A stretch of DNA of 64,000 nt from positions 124,001 through 188,000 of the forward strand of contig JAEOTA010000018.1 in NCBI GenBank assembly GCA_016840085.1. Direction: 5' to 3'. Below are positions 28,187 to 37,559 of the stretch, in pieces. Within the stretch, counting starts at the first letter, position 1, and every line of letters starts with the position of its first letter. The notes below the pieces were generated by a model that ran no database searches, had not been told where the DNA came from, and worked only from the letters and a program-made list of their open reading frames with translations. The position numbers and the translations under genes were made by a program. Origin of the DNA: Promethearchaeota archaeon. Its GTDB lineage: Archaea > Asgardarchaeota > Lokiarchaeia > Sigyniarchaeales > SOKP01.

Positions 28187-28849
28187 TTAGAATAGTCCTG
28201 TAATAGATATTCCAACTACTAAAAGTAAAAATCCTTGAATTAAACAGAGAACTGCAACAATAAAAGCAAAAGGAGGCCACGAGATTATTTTTGAAGCAGT
28301 CATTAATCCTCCAATATAGAATTTCACCAAGATTGCTACTACTGCAAAAACTATGATAAATAATATTATGAAAAACCATTTTGGATCAAAATGAATTGCA
28401 ATATGTTGGACAAGCACATCAGGAATTACTGAGGCTACTATTATTGCCACTGCGCTGGCAGCTAAAATTCCAACCACGCTAGCTATAGGTAAGTCATTTA
28501 AAGGTTTTAAAAATGTGAATACACCAATCACAATTAGAAAAATTGATGTAAAAATACTTCTACCATCTCCTATAAAAGCTACACTTGGTTTTACATCTAG
28601 AATTAAACCTCCTACACCAGAAAGAATACCAAAAATACCCACAATAAATCCTAAATAAGTTAATCCTTTCAAAAATTTAGTAACTTTAAGATCATAGTCT
28701 TCGGTTTTTCTTTTCTTGAAACCCCCTCTTCTTTTTGCTTCATATAATGCAAAGATAATCCAAATAACCCCAAGAACCAAAATAATAAAAGCAGCAAATT
28801 TAGCTAATGGTTCCAAAAAATTATCAGTAAAATCGAATTGAAAAATCAT
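28187..28849 (-). CDS. Multi-pass membrane protein, function unknown
   Basis: The 220-residue protein has about six transmembrane helices: FAAFIILVLGVIWIIFALY (about 17-35), LTYLGFIVGIFGILSGVGGL, SIFTSIFLIVIGVFTFL, VVGILAASAVAIIVASVI, WFFIILFIIVFAVVAILV and FAIFIVA/VLCLIQGFLLLVVGI at the end. A basic cytoplasmic loop (AKRRGGFKKRKTEDYDLK) follows helix 1. No transporter signature is evident. It converges on the radical SAM gene. Confidence 0.7.
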   Translation of the reverse strand: MIFQFDFTDNFLEPLAKFAAFIILVLGVIWIIFALYEAKRRGGFKKRKTEDYDLKVTKFLKGLTYLGFIVGIFGILSGVGGLILDVKPSVAFIGDGRSIFTSIFLIVIGVFTFLKPLNDLPIASVVGILAASAVAIIVASVIPDVLVQHIAIHFDPKWFFIILFIIVFAVVAILVKFYIGGLMTASKIISWPPFAFIVAVLCLIQGFLLLVVGISITGLF

Positions 28850-28971
28850 ATGTTTTCACTCCTTAATTTAGAAATTATTATATTATTATGTTGAAGATTA
28901 TTTAATAAATATATTAAATTAATGAAGTCCAGTTTTTAATATTAACAAATACAGTATTAGAGAATTATATT

Positions 28972-30657
28972 TTATTTTATAAATGACACAGTCTTAGAAA
29001 CATAATCCAAATAATCTTGGATTTCATTTTTTATTTTATCTTCTCTCCAAGAATATTCTTTTGCTATAATGTCTGCTACATTTTTGGCAGCTTTAGAGGC
29101 TTTTTTATGACTTATCCAAAGAGACATTTCAGTTCTTCGACAAAACATATCAATTAAATGTGGAGTCATTTCATAACGTAAACAATAAATAATTTCTGCA
29201 TGAATAAAATTATTTTCATCTATAATTCTCTCTTTAAGGGTTTCATCTTCTTTTATAAGTTCAAGGATCTTTATTGCTCCCCTACCATATTGTTGATATA
29301 AATGGTCAGCAATATCTCCATCTAAGCTTATACCAGAATTTTTAAATAATGAAAGCCATTCTTCTTTTTCAAGTCCTATTACAAATTTTTGTCTTGAAAA
29401 ATGTTTTTCTCTTTTAATATTAGGAAATATATTCTTTTCGTCTATTTTATTAAATAAATCTTCAGCCATGGCTCTCCATTCTGTTAACTTACCACCTGAA
29501 ATGGTTAAGAGTCCATCATCAGAGAAAAAGATAGTATGAATTCGAGAAACATCACTCTCAGATTTACCTTTTTGCATTACTAATGGTCTGATTCCCGCAT
29601 AAGTAGAAAGAATATTATTATAACTTAATTCTGCATTTGGAAAGAAATATTTAGTAGATTTAATTAAATAATCCGCATCTTCCTTCGTGCAAAAAGGATT
29701 AGCTAAATCACCCTGATAATCAGTGTCAGTTGTTCCAATTATGGTATAATCTCTATCACGAGGTAAAACAAAAAAAATCCTTCGATCTATGATAGAGTAC
29801 AATGCATCAGCCATTCTGTTATTTATATGCTCTCGTTTATATTGTAAATGAACACCTTTTGTGGGTCGTATTAAAGGTCTGGGGATATCTTCAGGATATT
29901 GATCCAATAATTCATCTGTCCAAATTCCTGTTGCATTTACAACTAAAGTTCCGCTAATTTCAAAATGGTTATTATTTTCAAGATCTTTGCACTTGACACC
30001 TGTGATTTTACCATCATCTTTAACATACCCAATAACTTTACAATAATTAATAGCATCAGTACCTCTTATTACTGCTTCTTTCAATATTTCAATTGTTAGT
30101 CTAGCGTCATCAATATTCGTATCATAGTATACAGTACCTCCTAAATTCCCTTCTCTTAAAAATTCAGGTTCCATTTCGAAAATTTCTTCGGGAGAATGCC
30201 ATTTATATTTTTTAAAATTTTTGAATTCTGATTTATCATCACTTAAAAAGTCATAGATCTTAACTGCCGATATTAATTCTCTCTTTTTATACTTTCCTCC
30301 TTCAAAATAAGGTAGATAGAATGGAATAGGTCTAACTAAGTGAGGAATATGATGCCGCATCCAATTTCTTTCTCTAGTAGCTTCTCTAACTAAATCCATT
30401 TCTCCATAAGTTAGATATCTCAAGCCACCATGAGCCATTTTTGAACTTCGTGAAGAAGTACCTGAAGCAAAATCTTGCATATCAACAATAGCACCTTTTA
30501 GACCTCTCATAGCAGCTTCTCTTGCTATGCCTGCTCCTGTGATTCCCACTCCTATTACTATAATGTCATAATGAGATTTTTTTAATCTTTCAATTATATT
30601 ATTACGATTTTTATAGGTCCATGTTTGATCAAATAATTTTTCAACTAAATCAGCCAT
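28972..30657 (-). CDS. glpD: Glycerol-3-phosphate dehydrogenase, FAD-dependent (GlpD/GlpA)
   Basis: The 561-residue flavoprotein oxidises sn-glycerol-3-phosphate to dihydroxyacetone phosphate, probably at the inner membrane face. The FAD-binding Rossmann motif is DIIVIGVGITGAGIAREAAMRG (in part: GVGITGAGIA, about 35-44), followed by DFASGTSSRSSKMAHGGLRYL, the strong G3P-dehydrogenase signature. The C-terminal DAO_C domain includes CLRYEMTPHLIDMFCRRTEMSLW. I prefer ATG 30657 over TTG 30666. No glpF, glpK or lipid synthase is nearby. Presence of an sn-G3P enzyme is notable in an archaeon, whose lipids normally use the G1P enantiomer. Confidence 0.9.
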   Translation of the reverse strand: MADLVEKLFDQTWTYKNRNNIIERLKKSHYDIIVIGVGITGAGIAREAAMRGLKGAIVDMQDFASGTSSRSSKMAHGGLRYLTYGEMDLVREATRERNWMRHHIPHLVRPIPFYLPYFEGGKYKKRELISAVKIYDFLSDDKSEFKNFKKYKWHSPEEIFEMEPEFLREGNLGGTVYYDTNIDDARLTIEILKEAVIRGTDAINYCKVIGYVKDDGKITGVKCKDLENNNHFEISGTLVVNATGIWTDELLDQYPEDIPRPLIRPTKGVHLQYKREHINNRMADALYSIIDRRIFFVLPRDRDYTIIGTTDTDYQGDLANPFCTKEDADYLIKSTKYFFPNAELSYNNILSTYAGIRPLVMQKGKSESDVSRIHTIFFSDDGLLTISGGKLTEWRAMAEDLFNKIDEKNIFPNIKREKHFSRQKFVIGLEKEEWLSLFKNSGISLDGDIADHLYQQYGRGAIKILELIKEDETLKERIIDENNFIHAEIIYCLRYEMTPHLIDMFCRRTEMSLWISHKKASKAAKNVADIIAKEYSWREDKIKNEIQDYLDYVSKTVSFIK

Positions 30658-30803
30658 TGCAATCAAATTTTAAAGTGAATATTATGTAATTAAAGTTACT
30701 TAGAATGCATAACTAGTAAAAAATGAGAGAATTATACATCTCGACAATAATTCTTTTCATAAAGTAAAGAGATGTTATATTTATAATAACGAAATTTGGC
30801 ACT

Positions 30804-30827
30804 TATAATAAAGTTTATAATAAAGTT
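30804..30827 (+). repeat. Tandem 12-bp repeat upstream of the CheY-like gene
   Basis: Two adjacent copies of TATAATAAAGTT occupy 30804-30815 and 30816-30827. A further TTATAAC motif is repeated at 30831-30837 and 30846-30852. All lie in the 60 bases before the receiver gene, where TATA/operator elements would be expected. Confidence 0.5.
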
Positions 30828-30890
30828 CTTTTATAACAATAGAAGTTATAACAACCATTTTTTTCTATCTATAGAAAGTTGATAAAACCT

Positions 30891-31262
30891 ATGAAAGAAA
30901 AGGGAGTCCTTATTGTGGATGATGCTCGATTTGTAAGAAATAAGCTTAAACAGATTATTGAAAAACTTCCTTCTGTTAAAGTAGTCGGAGAAGCTTCAAA
31001 TGGGGAGGAAGCAGTATCTTTATATAAAGATTTAAAACCAGATTTAGTTACAATGGATTTAGTTATGCCGAACATAGATGGTATAAAAGCAATAGAAAAA
31101 ATAATGAATTTTGATGAAAAAGCTAATATTCTAGTTGTTTCAGCAATGGGACAAGAAGCTTCGGTCCTTGAAGCTACAGAAAAAGGCGCAAAAGATTTTA
31201 TTAAAAAACCTTTTAAAGGTGATCAAGTTTCTAAGGTAATAGAAAGATTATTAAGAAATTAA
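30891..31262 (+). CDS. CheY-like response regulator receiver, stand-alone
   Basis: The 123-residue receiver domain has the acidic pair Asp10-Asp11 (LIVDDARFVR), the phospho-acceptor Asp56 (LVTMDLVMP), Ser in VVSAMGQ and Lys in DFIKKPF. There is no output domain, so it acts through protein-protein contact, as CheY does on the archaellum motor adaptor. No histidine kinase or chemotaxis gene lies in the window. ATG 30891 is preferred to TTG 30879 because a GTTGA-type ribosome site overlaps the TTG. A tandem repeat sits just upstream. Confidence 0.9.
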   Translation: MKEKGVLIVDDARFVRNKLKQIIEKLPSVKVVGEASNGEEAVSLYKDLKPDLVTMDLVMPNIDGIKAIEKIMNFDEKANILVVSAMGQEASVLEATEKGAKDFIKKPFKGDQVSKVIERLLRN

Positions 31263-31349
31263 TTAATTATTTTAAAGAATTTTTTTCTAAACTTCTTAAA
31301 GATTAATGAAATTATAAGATTTTAGCATTTTTTCATTATTTTCAGGACA

Positions 31350-32327
31350 CTAAATCTCTAAAAGCTTCTTTAAAATTAAGGGCATTGAATAAACATCATA
31401 GTAATTATGTTCAATACATTCTTTTACTAATCCGATATATCTTTCAGGCTTTTTTAGATATTTTTTATAGCATAAAGGTACCATACTTCCAGGAAGCTCA
31501 TTTTCCCGTTTCAGATTTAATAATTGTTCTTCTATGTTTGTAAGTGTATACCTATTAATAATTCCTCTAATCCTTCGACGACAAATATGATAAAGATCAA
31601 TATGATGATATTTTGAGTTACTAATCATGTAAGGAATATCTCTTTCAGAAATCATAGGATTTTCATCAAAATAATAGAGAAATCGAGAAGAAAGAACGGG
31701 AATATCAAATGATTTGCCATTATATGACACAAAACATTTGAAATTGGGAAGAATCTTATTTTTAAAATGCTCACATATTGCAATTTCCTCTTCTAAATTT
31801 CGGGCAAAAAAAAGATGAACTTCATATTTCTGATTTTTAAAAAATCCAATCCCTAAAATTATTATAGTGTTATCATATATTCCTAGAGTTTCAATATCTA
31901 AAAATAGTAAATCTTCAACATGGAAGCAAAAACTTACATCTAAATCATCAATATATCTATTTTTCTTAAGAGCTCTAAAATCTTTTTTGTTTATTAAGTC
32001 TAATATGCGATTAGCACTAAGCCCAAACCTTAAATTTAAAAACTTTAAATCTTTAAGAGTTTTAATTCCTCGTCTTTTTAAACGATCCTCAACATATTCT
32101 CCAATGTCATGTACAATTTTAAGATTATAAAAGAGCTTTTTCTTTGTTATATACAGATTTAAATAACAAGGATAACTATCTTCCTGCCAAATTAATTCTA
32201 CAAATTCACCATAAGAGTTTTTGATAATTTGATGATTTTGAAATATTTCTTCGATTTTTTTACCTCGATATCGGTTTATTACTTCTGTAATATCAAAATC
32301 TTGAATGCCATAATAATTCATTGTCAA
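31350..32327 (-). CDS. RNase H-like DEDD exonuclease (YprB family)
   Basis: The 325-residue protein has the YprB-type exonuclease core: LLFLDIETLGIYDNT (Asp/Glu metal ligands), CFVSYNGKSFDIPVLSSRFL, HHIDLYHICRRRIRG and EHNYYDVYSMPLIL (final Asp). These are the Exo I, II and III blocks of DnaQ-like 3'-5' exonucleases. The N-terminal ~125 residues are helical and contain an RGIKTLKDLKFLNLR helix-hairpin-helix-like segment. The substrate may be RNA or DNA. It is transcribed convergently with the cheY-like gene. Confidence 0.85.
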   Translation of the reverse strand: MTMNYYGIQDFDITEVINRYRGKKIEEIFQNHQIIKNSYGEFVELIWQEDSYPCYLNLYITKKKLFYNLKIVHDIGEYVEDRLKRRGIKTLKDLKFLNLRFGLSANRILDLINKKDFRALKKNRYIDDLDVSFCFHVEDLLFLDIETLGIYDNTIIILGIGFFKNQKYEVHLFFARNLEEEIAICEHFKNKILPNFKCFVSYNGKSFDIPVLSSRFLYYFDENPMISERDIPYMISNSKYHHIDLYHICRRRIRGIINRYTLTNIEEQLLNLKRENELPGSMVPLCYKKYLKKPERYIGLVKECIEHNYYDVYSMPLILKKLLEI

Positions 32328-32443
32328 TAATATTAGTTCAAAGTATTTAATAACCTATTCTCTTGAGATTTATAATAATACAAATGAGATTTTTAAAAGA
32401 AGTAGTAGAAAATATAATTTTTTAGTAGAGAAATATCAATCAA

Positions 32444-33778
32444 TTAATAGTCAATTCTAGGAATTGTATCTTCTGTTTCTCTTCGAGTTGGTTTATATTT
32501 GAAAAATCTTCTAGATTCACTATCCTCCAATACATAATTCGACCCTCCACCATGCAGCATGCAATAGGGGTCTAATAAACCTATTTCATTTGCATACTGT
32601 CGGGTAAATCCACGTCCACCTAAAGTTCTGAAACAATGGATTGCACTTTCAAAGCCAAGTTCTGTAGAACTAATTTTCAAACCCATTGCATTAGCTGCCA
32701 TTAATTTTGAACTTCCTGACTCTGGATATTCATCCATTTTTCTTGCATATTGAATCAATGCCGAAAATAACAAGTTTAATTCTCGAATTTTTTTAGAAAT
32801 AGGAAAACGAATCACTTGATATTGATGAAGTCTTTTATCAAATTGCATTCGTTGAAGAGCATAAGCATGAGAATATAGTAATTTTTTCATAGCATCTCCA
32901 AGAGCTTCGGCACTAATAACCAATCGTTCTTCAGTAAGTTGGTGAAAAGCGATATCCAGTCCATGACCATGAAGTAAGTTTTCTTTTGGTATTTCTACTC
33001 TATCAAAGATTAAACGACTCACAAAAGCATCCGTCATACCGTAAGTTCTTACTCTAGCACTTCTAAAATTCTTTAATTGCTGATTTTCAGTATCAACTAC
33101 CGTTGCACCCAATTGTCCATTATCCAATCTCCCATATAAAACTATGAAATCAGCAATCATTCCATTTGTAATGAATAACTTCTTACCTTTTGCAATTAAT
33201 TTATTATCCTTTTCATATAATCTTAGTTCCATACTAAAGATATCAGAGCCAGCATTAAATTCTGTCATTCCTGAAGCTCCAATTTGACCATCTTTGGCAA
33301 CAGGGACTAAAAATTTCTCTTTTTGCATATTATCAGAAGCATAATTAACGGGATTACAATAAAGCGTTCCGCCAGATAATCTTCCCATCTCAATACTATA
33401 ATTTCCCGCTATATATCTTTCACTATATTCACTCCATCGTCCTCCACAAAGAGCATATGCAATAAGAGCATTTCTTGTAATTCTACCAATTTCATATTCC
33501 TCTGTATTAAGTACTGTAGAGTAATATCCCTTATCAGCTAATTTTTTCATTATTGCAATAACAATTTCTTTTTTCTTCTCCTGAGTTGGTTCCTCTACAA
33601 AATAATTTAAACTCTCTAATTTTCTTAACTCAGGATCTAGTTCTTTTTCCATAAAATCATATAATTCGGCCAAAAACTCTTTTTCTTTATCATTCAGAAC
33701 TGGATTATTTAATAAATCTAATTCGGGAACGTATCTTTGGATTCGGATGGGTTCAAACTCAGAAATTCTCGTGTCCAT
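32444..33778 (-). CDS. Acyl-CoA dehydrogenase
   Basis: The 444-residue flavoenzyme has the three-domain ACAD layout: N-terminal helices to about 130, a middle beta domain with GASGMTEFNAGSDIFSMEL (flavin/acyl contact) and KKLFITNGMIADF, and a C-terminal helical domain containing RMQFDKRLHQYQVIRFPI and FRTLGGRGFTRQYANEIG. It desaturates an acyl-CoA at C2-C3 and needs an electron acceptor (ETF), which is not encoded here. It stands next to the thiolase/DUF35 region but is divergent from it, with a 300-base spacer. Confidence 0.9.
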   Translation of the reverse strand: MDTRISEFEPIRIQRYVPELDLLNNPVLNDKEKEFLAELYDFMEKELDPELRKLESLNYFVEEPTQEKKKEIVIAIMKKLADKGYYSTVLNTEEYEIGRITRNALIAYALCGGRWSEYSERYIAGNYSIEMGRLSGGTLYCNPVNYASDNMQKEKFLVPVAKDGQIGASGMTEFNAGSDIFSMELRLYEKDNKLIAKGKKLFITNGMIADFIVLYGRLDNGQLGATVVDTENQQLKNFRSARVRTYGMTDAFVSRLIFDRVEIPKENLLHGHGLDIAFHQLTEERLVISAEALGDAMKKLLYSHAYALQRMQFDKRLHQYQVIRFPISKKIRELNLLFSALIQYARKMDEYPESGSSKLMAANAMGLKISSTELGFESAIHCFRTLGGRGFTRQYANEIGLLDPYCMLHGGGSNYVLEDSESRRFFKYKPTRRETEDTIPRIDY

Positions 33779-34086
33779 TTTATTTCATCAAACTCATTTT
33801 AAAAAATAAGAATTTTTACAATATTATTTAAATCTGAATTTAAAATAAAACTTTACCTTAATTATCAATTCGTTTAGTTAAGCTACAAATTTAATAAAAA
33901 ACATTCATGAAGTTCATTTCGAAATTCTCTTTTAATTTAAAATAGGATTATTTTCCCATTCCTAATCATTAATCTTAATTAGAAATCTTTTAATCAAAAT
34001 AAAACATAAGAATAAAATATCAAATTTAGTAGAAAACTAAATTCTAAATATAAATTAAATTTAAAATTTTAAAAAGTGAAAGCAAT
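33779..34086. other. Divergent promoter region, no gene seen
   Basis: About 300 AT-rich bases separate the acyl-CoA dehydrogenase start and the thiolase start. No coding frame of protein-like composition is visible. It should hold promoters for both divergent genes; several TATA-like stretches are present but none stands out. Confidence 0.5.
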
Positions 34087-35508
34087 ATGATTAAATTTAG
34101 CGATAAACAATTAAAAATCCCCAAATTAATGCGACCAGTATATTTAGTAACAGTGGGAATGTCAAAGTTTGATCGTGCATTTCCTGAAACTCGAACAGAA
34201 GAATTATGTATTCAAGCATTAACGGCCGCAGCAGATTTCGTCAAAATGACCCCTAGCGAGTTAAAACAATATATTCATACTTGTTATTATGGTCATTTTG
34301 CTGATCACTTCGGGGATCAATTACTAGGAGAAGCTGTAATTCATGATAGACTGGGTCTAGATCCACTAGGAAACATCGGAATAAAGACAGGTGGAGCTAC
34401 AGGTGGTTCTGCTATGTGGGAAGCTGTTAAAGCTGTTGCTTCTGGATATAGCGATTGTGCTCTTGCTCTAGGGTGGGAGAGAATGGATGAAGTGCCTACA
34501 GATGAAGGTAATCACCTCATTTCCTGTGCTGCAGATAAAGATTGGGAAACACCGCTTGGACATATGTATACAGGTTATTATGCTGTCATGGCTCAGAGAT
34601 ACTGGAAAATTTTTGGAAAAGAAGAAGATTCATTTAGAAATACTATGGCAGAAATAGCAGTTAAAAATCGAGGGTATGCTAGAATGAATCCTTATGCCCA
34701 CGGACCGATGAAGATAACTGTAGAAGATGTGATTAACTCTCCCATAGTCGCATATCCTCTTCGTGCTTTAGATTGTTGTTTAATGAGCGTTGGATCGGCG
34801 TGTGGAATAGTATGTGATGAAAAAACAGCATATGAAATCACAGATAAACCACTTAGGATTTATATAGCAGCTGGGAGTCATACTTTGAGAGTCGCAGATC
34901 GTCGTGATATGAAGATACCTCTATTGCCTAATGAAACAAATAACTATTACGAAGACTTGGGGAAAAGATTTCCTGGTGGAGATCGCTATCCCGGGTTCAC
35001 AAGCTTTTTAGCAGCAAGGATATCTGCTTATTATGCGTATCATATGTCTGGTGTTGTTGATCCTAGTGAAGATCTTGATTTAGTTGAACTTCATGATGCA
35101 TTTACTATTAGCGATATTCAAACATATGAAGACATTGGAATAAGACCTTACGGTGAGGGAAGAACTTATATTGAGAGTGGAGATGCATATGTTATTAATC
35201 CAAATACTAAAAAACCAGGAAAATTAGCTAGCAATCCAAGTGGTGGTTTAATAGGGTGTATGCATGCTGTAGGAGCAACGGGACTTATGCAGATTGCTGA
35301 GATTGGATACCATATTTGGAAACGATGGGATGAAATCCATGAGCCTGAGGAGAAATGGAAAACTTTTGGAAGGAAAAAACCAAAAGATTGGGAGAGTTTA
35401 CAAGTTAAAGGAGCAAAAAGAGGATTAGCTATAAGCCATGCAGGTGTAGGATCTCATGTAACTTGTACTATTTTGATGGATCCAAATAATTTAATAAAGG
35501 AGGATTAA
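34087..35508 (+). CDS. Thiolase-fold protein lacking the nucleophilic cysteine; DUF35-partnered
   Basis: This 473-residue protein has SCP2-thiolase architecture. At the place of the usual nucleophile (ACASGG) it reads IKTGGATGGSAMWEAV, so no Cys is present. The C-terminal GGLIGCMHAVGATGLMQ keeps the His of the GHPxGATG motif, and the last catalytic loop reads ISHAGVGSH. The ELHDAFTISDIQTYEDIGI block aligns with the 49256 gene. A DUF35 gene follows after two bases. The nearest functional precedent is the Ltp2-type aldolase/DUF35 complexes of steroid side-chain degradation and the BbsA/BbsB pair. Thiolase activity in the strict sense is doubtful; reaction is inferred. Confidence 0.8.
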   Translation: MIKFSDKQLKIPKLMRPVYLVTVGMSKFDRAFPETRTEELCIQALTAAADFVKMTPSELKQYIHTCYYGHFADHFGDQLLGEAVIHDRLGLDPLGNIGIKTGGATGGSAMWEAVKAVASGYSDCALALGWERMDEVPTDEGNHLISCAADKDWETPLGHMYTGYYAVMAQRYWKIFGKEEDSFRNTMAEIAVKNRGYARMNPYAHGPMKITVEDVINSPIVAYPLRALDCCLMSVGSACGIVCDEKTAYEITDKPLRIYIAAGSHTLRVADRRDMKIPLLPNETNNYYEDLGKRFPGGDRYPGFTSFLAARISAYYAYHMSGVVDPSEDLDLVELHDAFTISDIQTYEDIGIRPYGEGRTYIESGDAYVINPNTKKPGKLASNPSGGLIGCMHAVGATGLMQIAEIGYHIWKRWDEIHEPEEKWKTFGRKKPKDWESLQVKGAKRGLAISHAGVGSHVTCTILMDPNNLIKED

Positions 35509-35510
35509 TA

Positions 35511-36113
35511 ATGGTAAAAAAAGATGATGAAAAGGGTTTTGTTGATATAATCAATGGTAGATATAAACCAAGGGGTATTTTCCACATTTCAGAGGCAAAT
35601 CAGCCAATTTTCAATAAAGATATAGGAAAACTAGCAGGTGTAACAAATCCTAGAGATATGACCTATATTCACTCTTATGGTGGTGAAGCTATATTTTTTG
35701 AATCTCTTGGGAAGGGTAAACTCATGGCTTCAAGATGTGATAACGATAAGTGCGACTCAAAAGGTTCTATCTTTGAACCTTTCAGAATTTTTTGTCCTGA
35801 CTGCTTAAGAAAAGCTACTCCAATTGATATAACCGAAAAAGCTCGAAAAATTGCAAGAATCCATTCCTTTATTGTGACTCATCGATCTGGGGCTTTTAAT
35901 ACACTTCCCAAACCAATAAAATTCATTAATGTCGAATTTGATGAAGAAGTGGTCACAATTCTTATGAGCATTCTAGCAGTTGGAGAACCGGAAATTGGGA
36001 AAAAAGTTATTCCGATTTTTCGAACGAAAAGTCCAACTTACACGATTATGGACCTAATGTTTGTCTTAGAAGGAACAAAGGAATTAGAATTACCTGAAGG
36101 ATTTACTTTTTAA
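35511..36113 (+). CDS. DUF35 zinc-ribbon/OB-fold acyl-CoA-binding partner protein
   Basis: The 200-residue DUF35 protein has a zinc ribbon with C76, C81, C95 and C98 (CDNDKC, CPDC), then an OB-fold with SFIVTHRSGAF and KFINVEFDEEVVTILM. The first ~65 residues are an extra N-terminal part not found in the shorter DUF35 genes here. DUF35 proteins bind thiolase-fold enzymes and shape the acyl-CoA tunnel; in archaea one bridges acetoacetyl-CoA thiolase and HMG-CoA synthase. It starts two bases after the thiolase stop with a GGAGG Shine-Dalgarno, so they are one operon and probably one complex. Confidence 0.85.
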   Translation: MVKKDDEKGFVDIINGRYKPRGIFHISEANQPIFNKDIGKLAGVTNPRDMTYIHSYGGEAIFFESLGKGKLMASRCDNDKCDSKGSIFEPFRIFCPDCLRKATPIDITEKARKIARIHSFIVTHRSGAFNTLPKPIKFINVEFDEEVVTILMSILAVGEPEIGKKVIPIFRTKSPTYTIMDLMFVLEGTKELELPEGFTF

Positions 36114-36123
36114 TTTTGAAAAC

Positions 36124-36132
36124 TTTTTTTTT
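36124..36132 (+). terminator. T-run after the thiolase/DUF35 operon
   Basis: Nine T in a row begin 11 bases after the DUF35 stop, with a further T-rich stretch behind. This fits archaeal intrinsic termination at a U-tract. No hairpin is needed or seen. Confidence 0.4.
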
Positions 36133-36235
36133 CTATTCTATTATATTTCTCTAACTTTATAGTTTTTAGAGACAATGTGATTTTACTTTAAAATAATAAA
36201 GGGTAAAAAAAGATTAAATTATGAATTAATATATC

Positions 36236-37111
36236 TTACTGAAGCAGATTGAAGAGCTTACGGGCTTCTTCTGGAGTTGCTACTTCCCTTCCAGCTAGTG
36301 CTGCAACTTTTGCAGCCCATTCTACCTGTTCCCATGATCCTTTAGCTAGACAACCATCAGGAACGCGAATATTATCTTCCAAACCAACTCGAATGTGTCC
36401 TTCCATTGCTGCTGCGCATAATCCAGCTCTAAATTGATCTTTAGCTACTCCACATACACTCCATGAGGATTCAGGAGGGCTCAGATTGAGTAAACCTGCT
36501 AAATTTTGGTAAGAAAAAGGAATACCACCCAACACACCGAAAACAAATTGAAAATGAAGAGGTCGGTCAAATAAGTCTTGTTTTTTATTAAGAAATAATA
36601 TGTTATACAATCCTCCAAAATCATATACCTCAATCTCAGGTTTGGTTTTAGCTTTTTTCATTTCTTTTAAAAGAACTTGAATTGTTTGAAAAGTATTTCT
36701 AAAAATTCCATCAGGGTTTGCCATTATTTCCCCTGTTTTAAAATTACCTATACTATAATTCATTGAATTAGTATTTAATGAGGAAATCAATGGTTTAAAA
36801 GTCTTGGTAGGAGCAACTCTTTGCTCAAGTGTGATTCCTGTCGAGCTGGTAATATTTATTATAATCTCAGGAGCTTTTTCATGAATGTTGTCTATCACTG
36901 CTTTTATTTTATCCAAATCAGCAGTAGGGAATCCTGTTTCAGGATCTCTTGCATGGATATGTACAACTGCAGCTCCAGCATCATAACATTTTTTTGCCTC
37001 ATCTCCAAACTCTTCAGGAGTATAAGGAACAGCAGGATTTTGTTCTTTCCTAGTGAAAGCTCCCGCAAGAGCAGCACTTATTACTAATTTATTTGATAAA
37101 TCTTCTGACAT
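36236..37111 (-). CDS. Beta-keto acid cleavage enzyme (BKACE, DUF849), copy 1
   Basis: The 291-residue TIM-barrel protein has VHIHARDPETGFPT (HxH zinc ligands), a LNTNSMNYSIGNF substrate block, HFQFVFGVLGGIP and GHIRVGLEDNIRVPDG at the C-terminus, all BKACE hallmarks. BKACE enzymes cleave a beta-keto acid with acetyl-CoA to acetoacetate plus a new acyl-CoA (Kce type). It is a close paralogue of the gene at 37560, which shares long blocks such as CYDAGAAVVHIHARD and SWSVCGVAKDQF/TWSVCGVAKQQF. The substrate cannot be read from the sequence. Confidence 0.9.
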   Translation of the reverse strand: MSEDLSNKLVISAALAGAFTRKEQNPAVPYTPEEFGDEAKKCYDAGAAVVHIHARDPETGFPTADLDKIKAVIDNIHEKAPEIIINITSSTGITLEQRVAPTKTFKPLISSLNTNSMNYSIGNFKTGEIMANPDGIFRNTFQTIQVLLKEMKKAKTKPEIEVYDFGGLYNILFLNKKQDLFDRPLHFQFVFGVLGGIPFSYQNLAGLLNLSPPESSWSVCGVAKDQFRAGLCAAAMEGHIRVGLEDNIRVPDGCLAKGSWEQVEWAAKVAALAGREVATPEEARKLFNLLQ

Positions 37112-37192
37112 TATTCAATCACACTAACATTTGGTTTGTATTGCTAAATTTAATATTTAAAAATTAAAATACTATTTCTTACTAAAATTTAA

Positions 37193-37450
37193 CTATTAAA
37201 AAATGGAGAGAGACGAGAAAATGATTGGAAACAAGTTGTAACATCGGAAATAATTAAGTTGTTTACTCTAGCCCCACTCATTGCGCATAGTGAGAAATTA
37301 AGACTTCCCAAGGTTATAGCATTAATTGATATTGAAGAAACAACCAGCATAATGTTAGGAATAGTAAAAACTAAAGATTATAAAAAAGGTTTCACTTGTG
37401 TAAAAGTAAAAGTAGTTCTTAGATCTAAGGACAAAAGAGAAAGAATTTAA
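37193..37450 (+). pseudogene. Remnant of a DUF35 OB-fold domain
   Basis: Between the two BKACE genes a frame with no good start (open from 37193, first TTG 37259) encodes DWKQVVTSEIIKLFTLAPLI, then PKVIALIDIEETTSIMLGIV and CVKVKVVLRSK. This matches the DUF35 OB-fold order (W..V.......FTL, P..IALID/E, G.IV, .KV.VVL). The N-terminal zinc ribbon is missing and no room is left for it before the neighbouring gene. It is best read as a truncated leftover of a thiolase/DUF35 unit once present here. It could alternatively be a small chance frame. Confidence 0.4.
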
Positions 37451-37559
37451 AAATATATACTATTTTGAGAATAAATTAAATCATATTTTATTTTTATATT
37501 GAACTACTCTTTTAAAATTAAAAAATAAAAAAAAGTAAGTAATTTATACACATTTTCTA

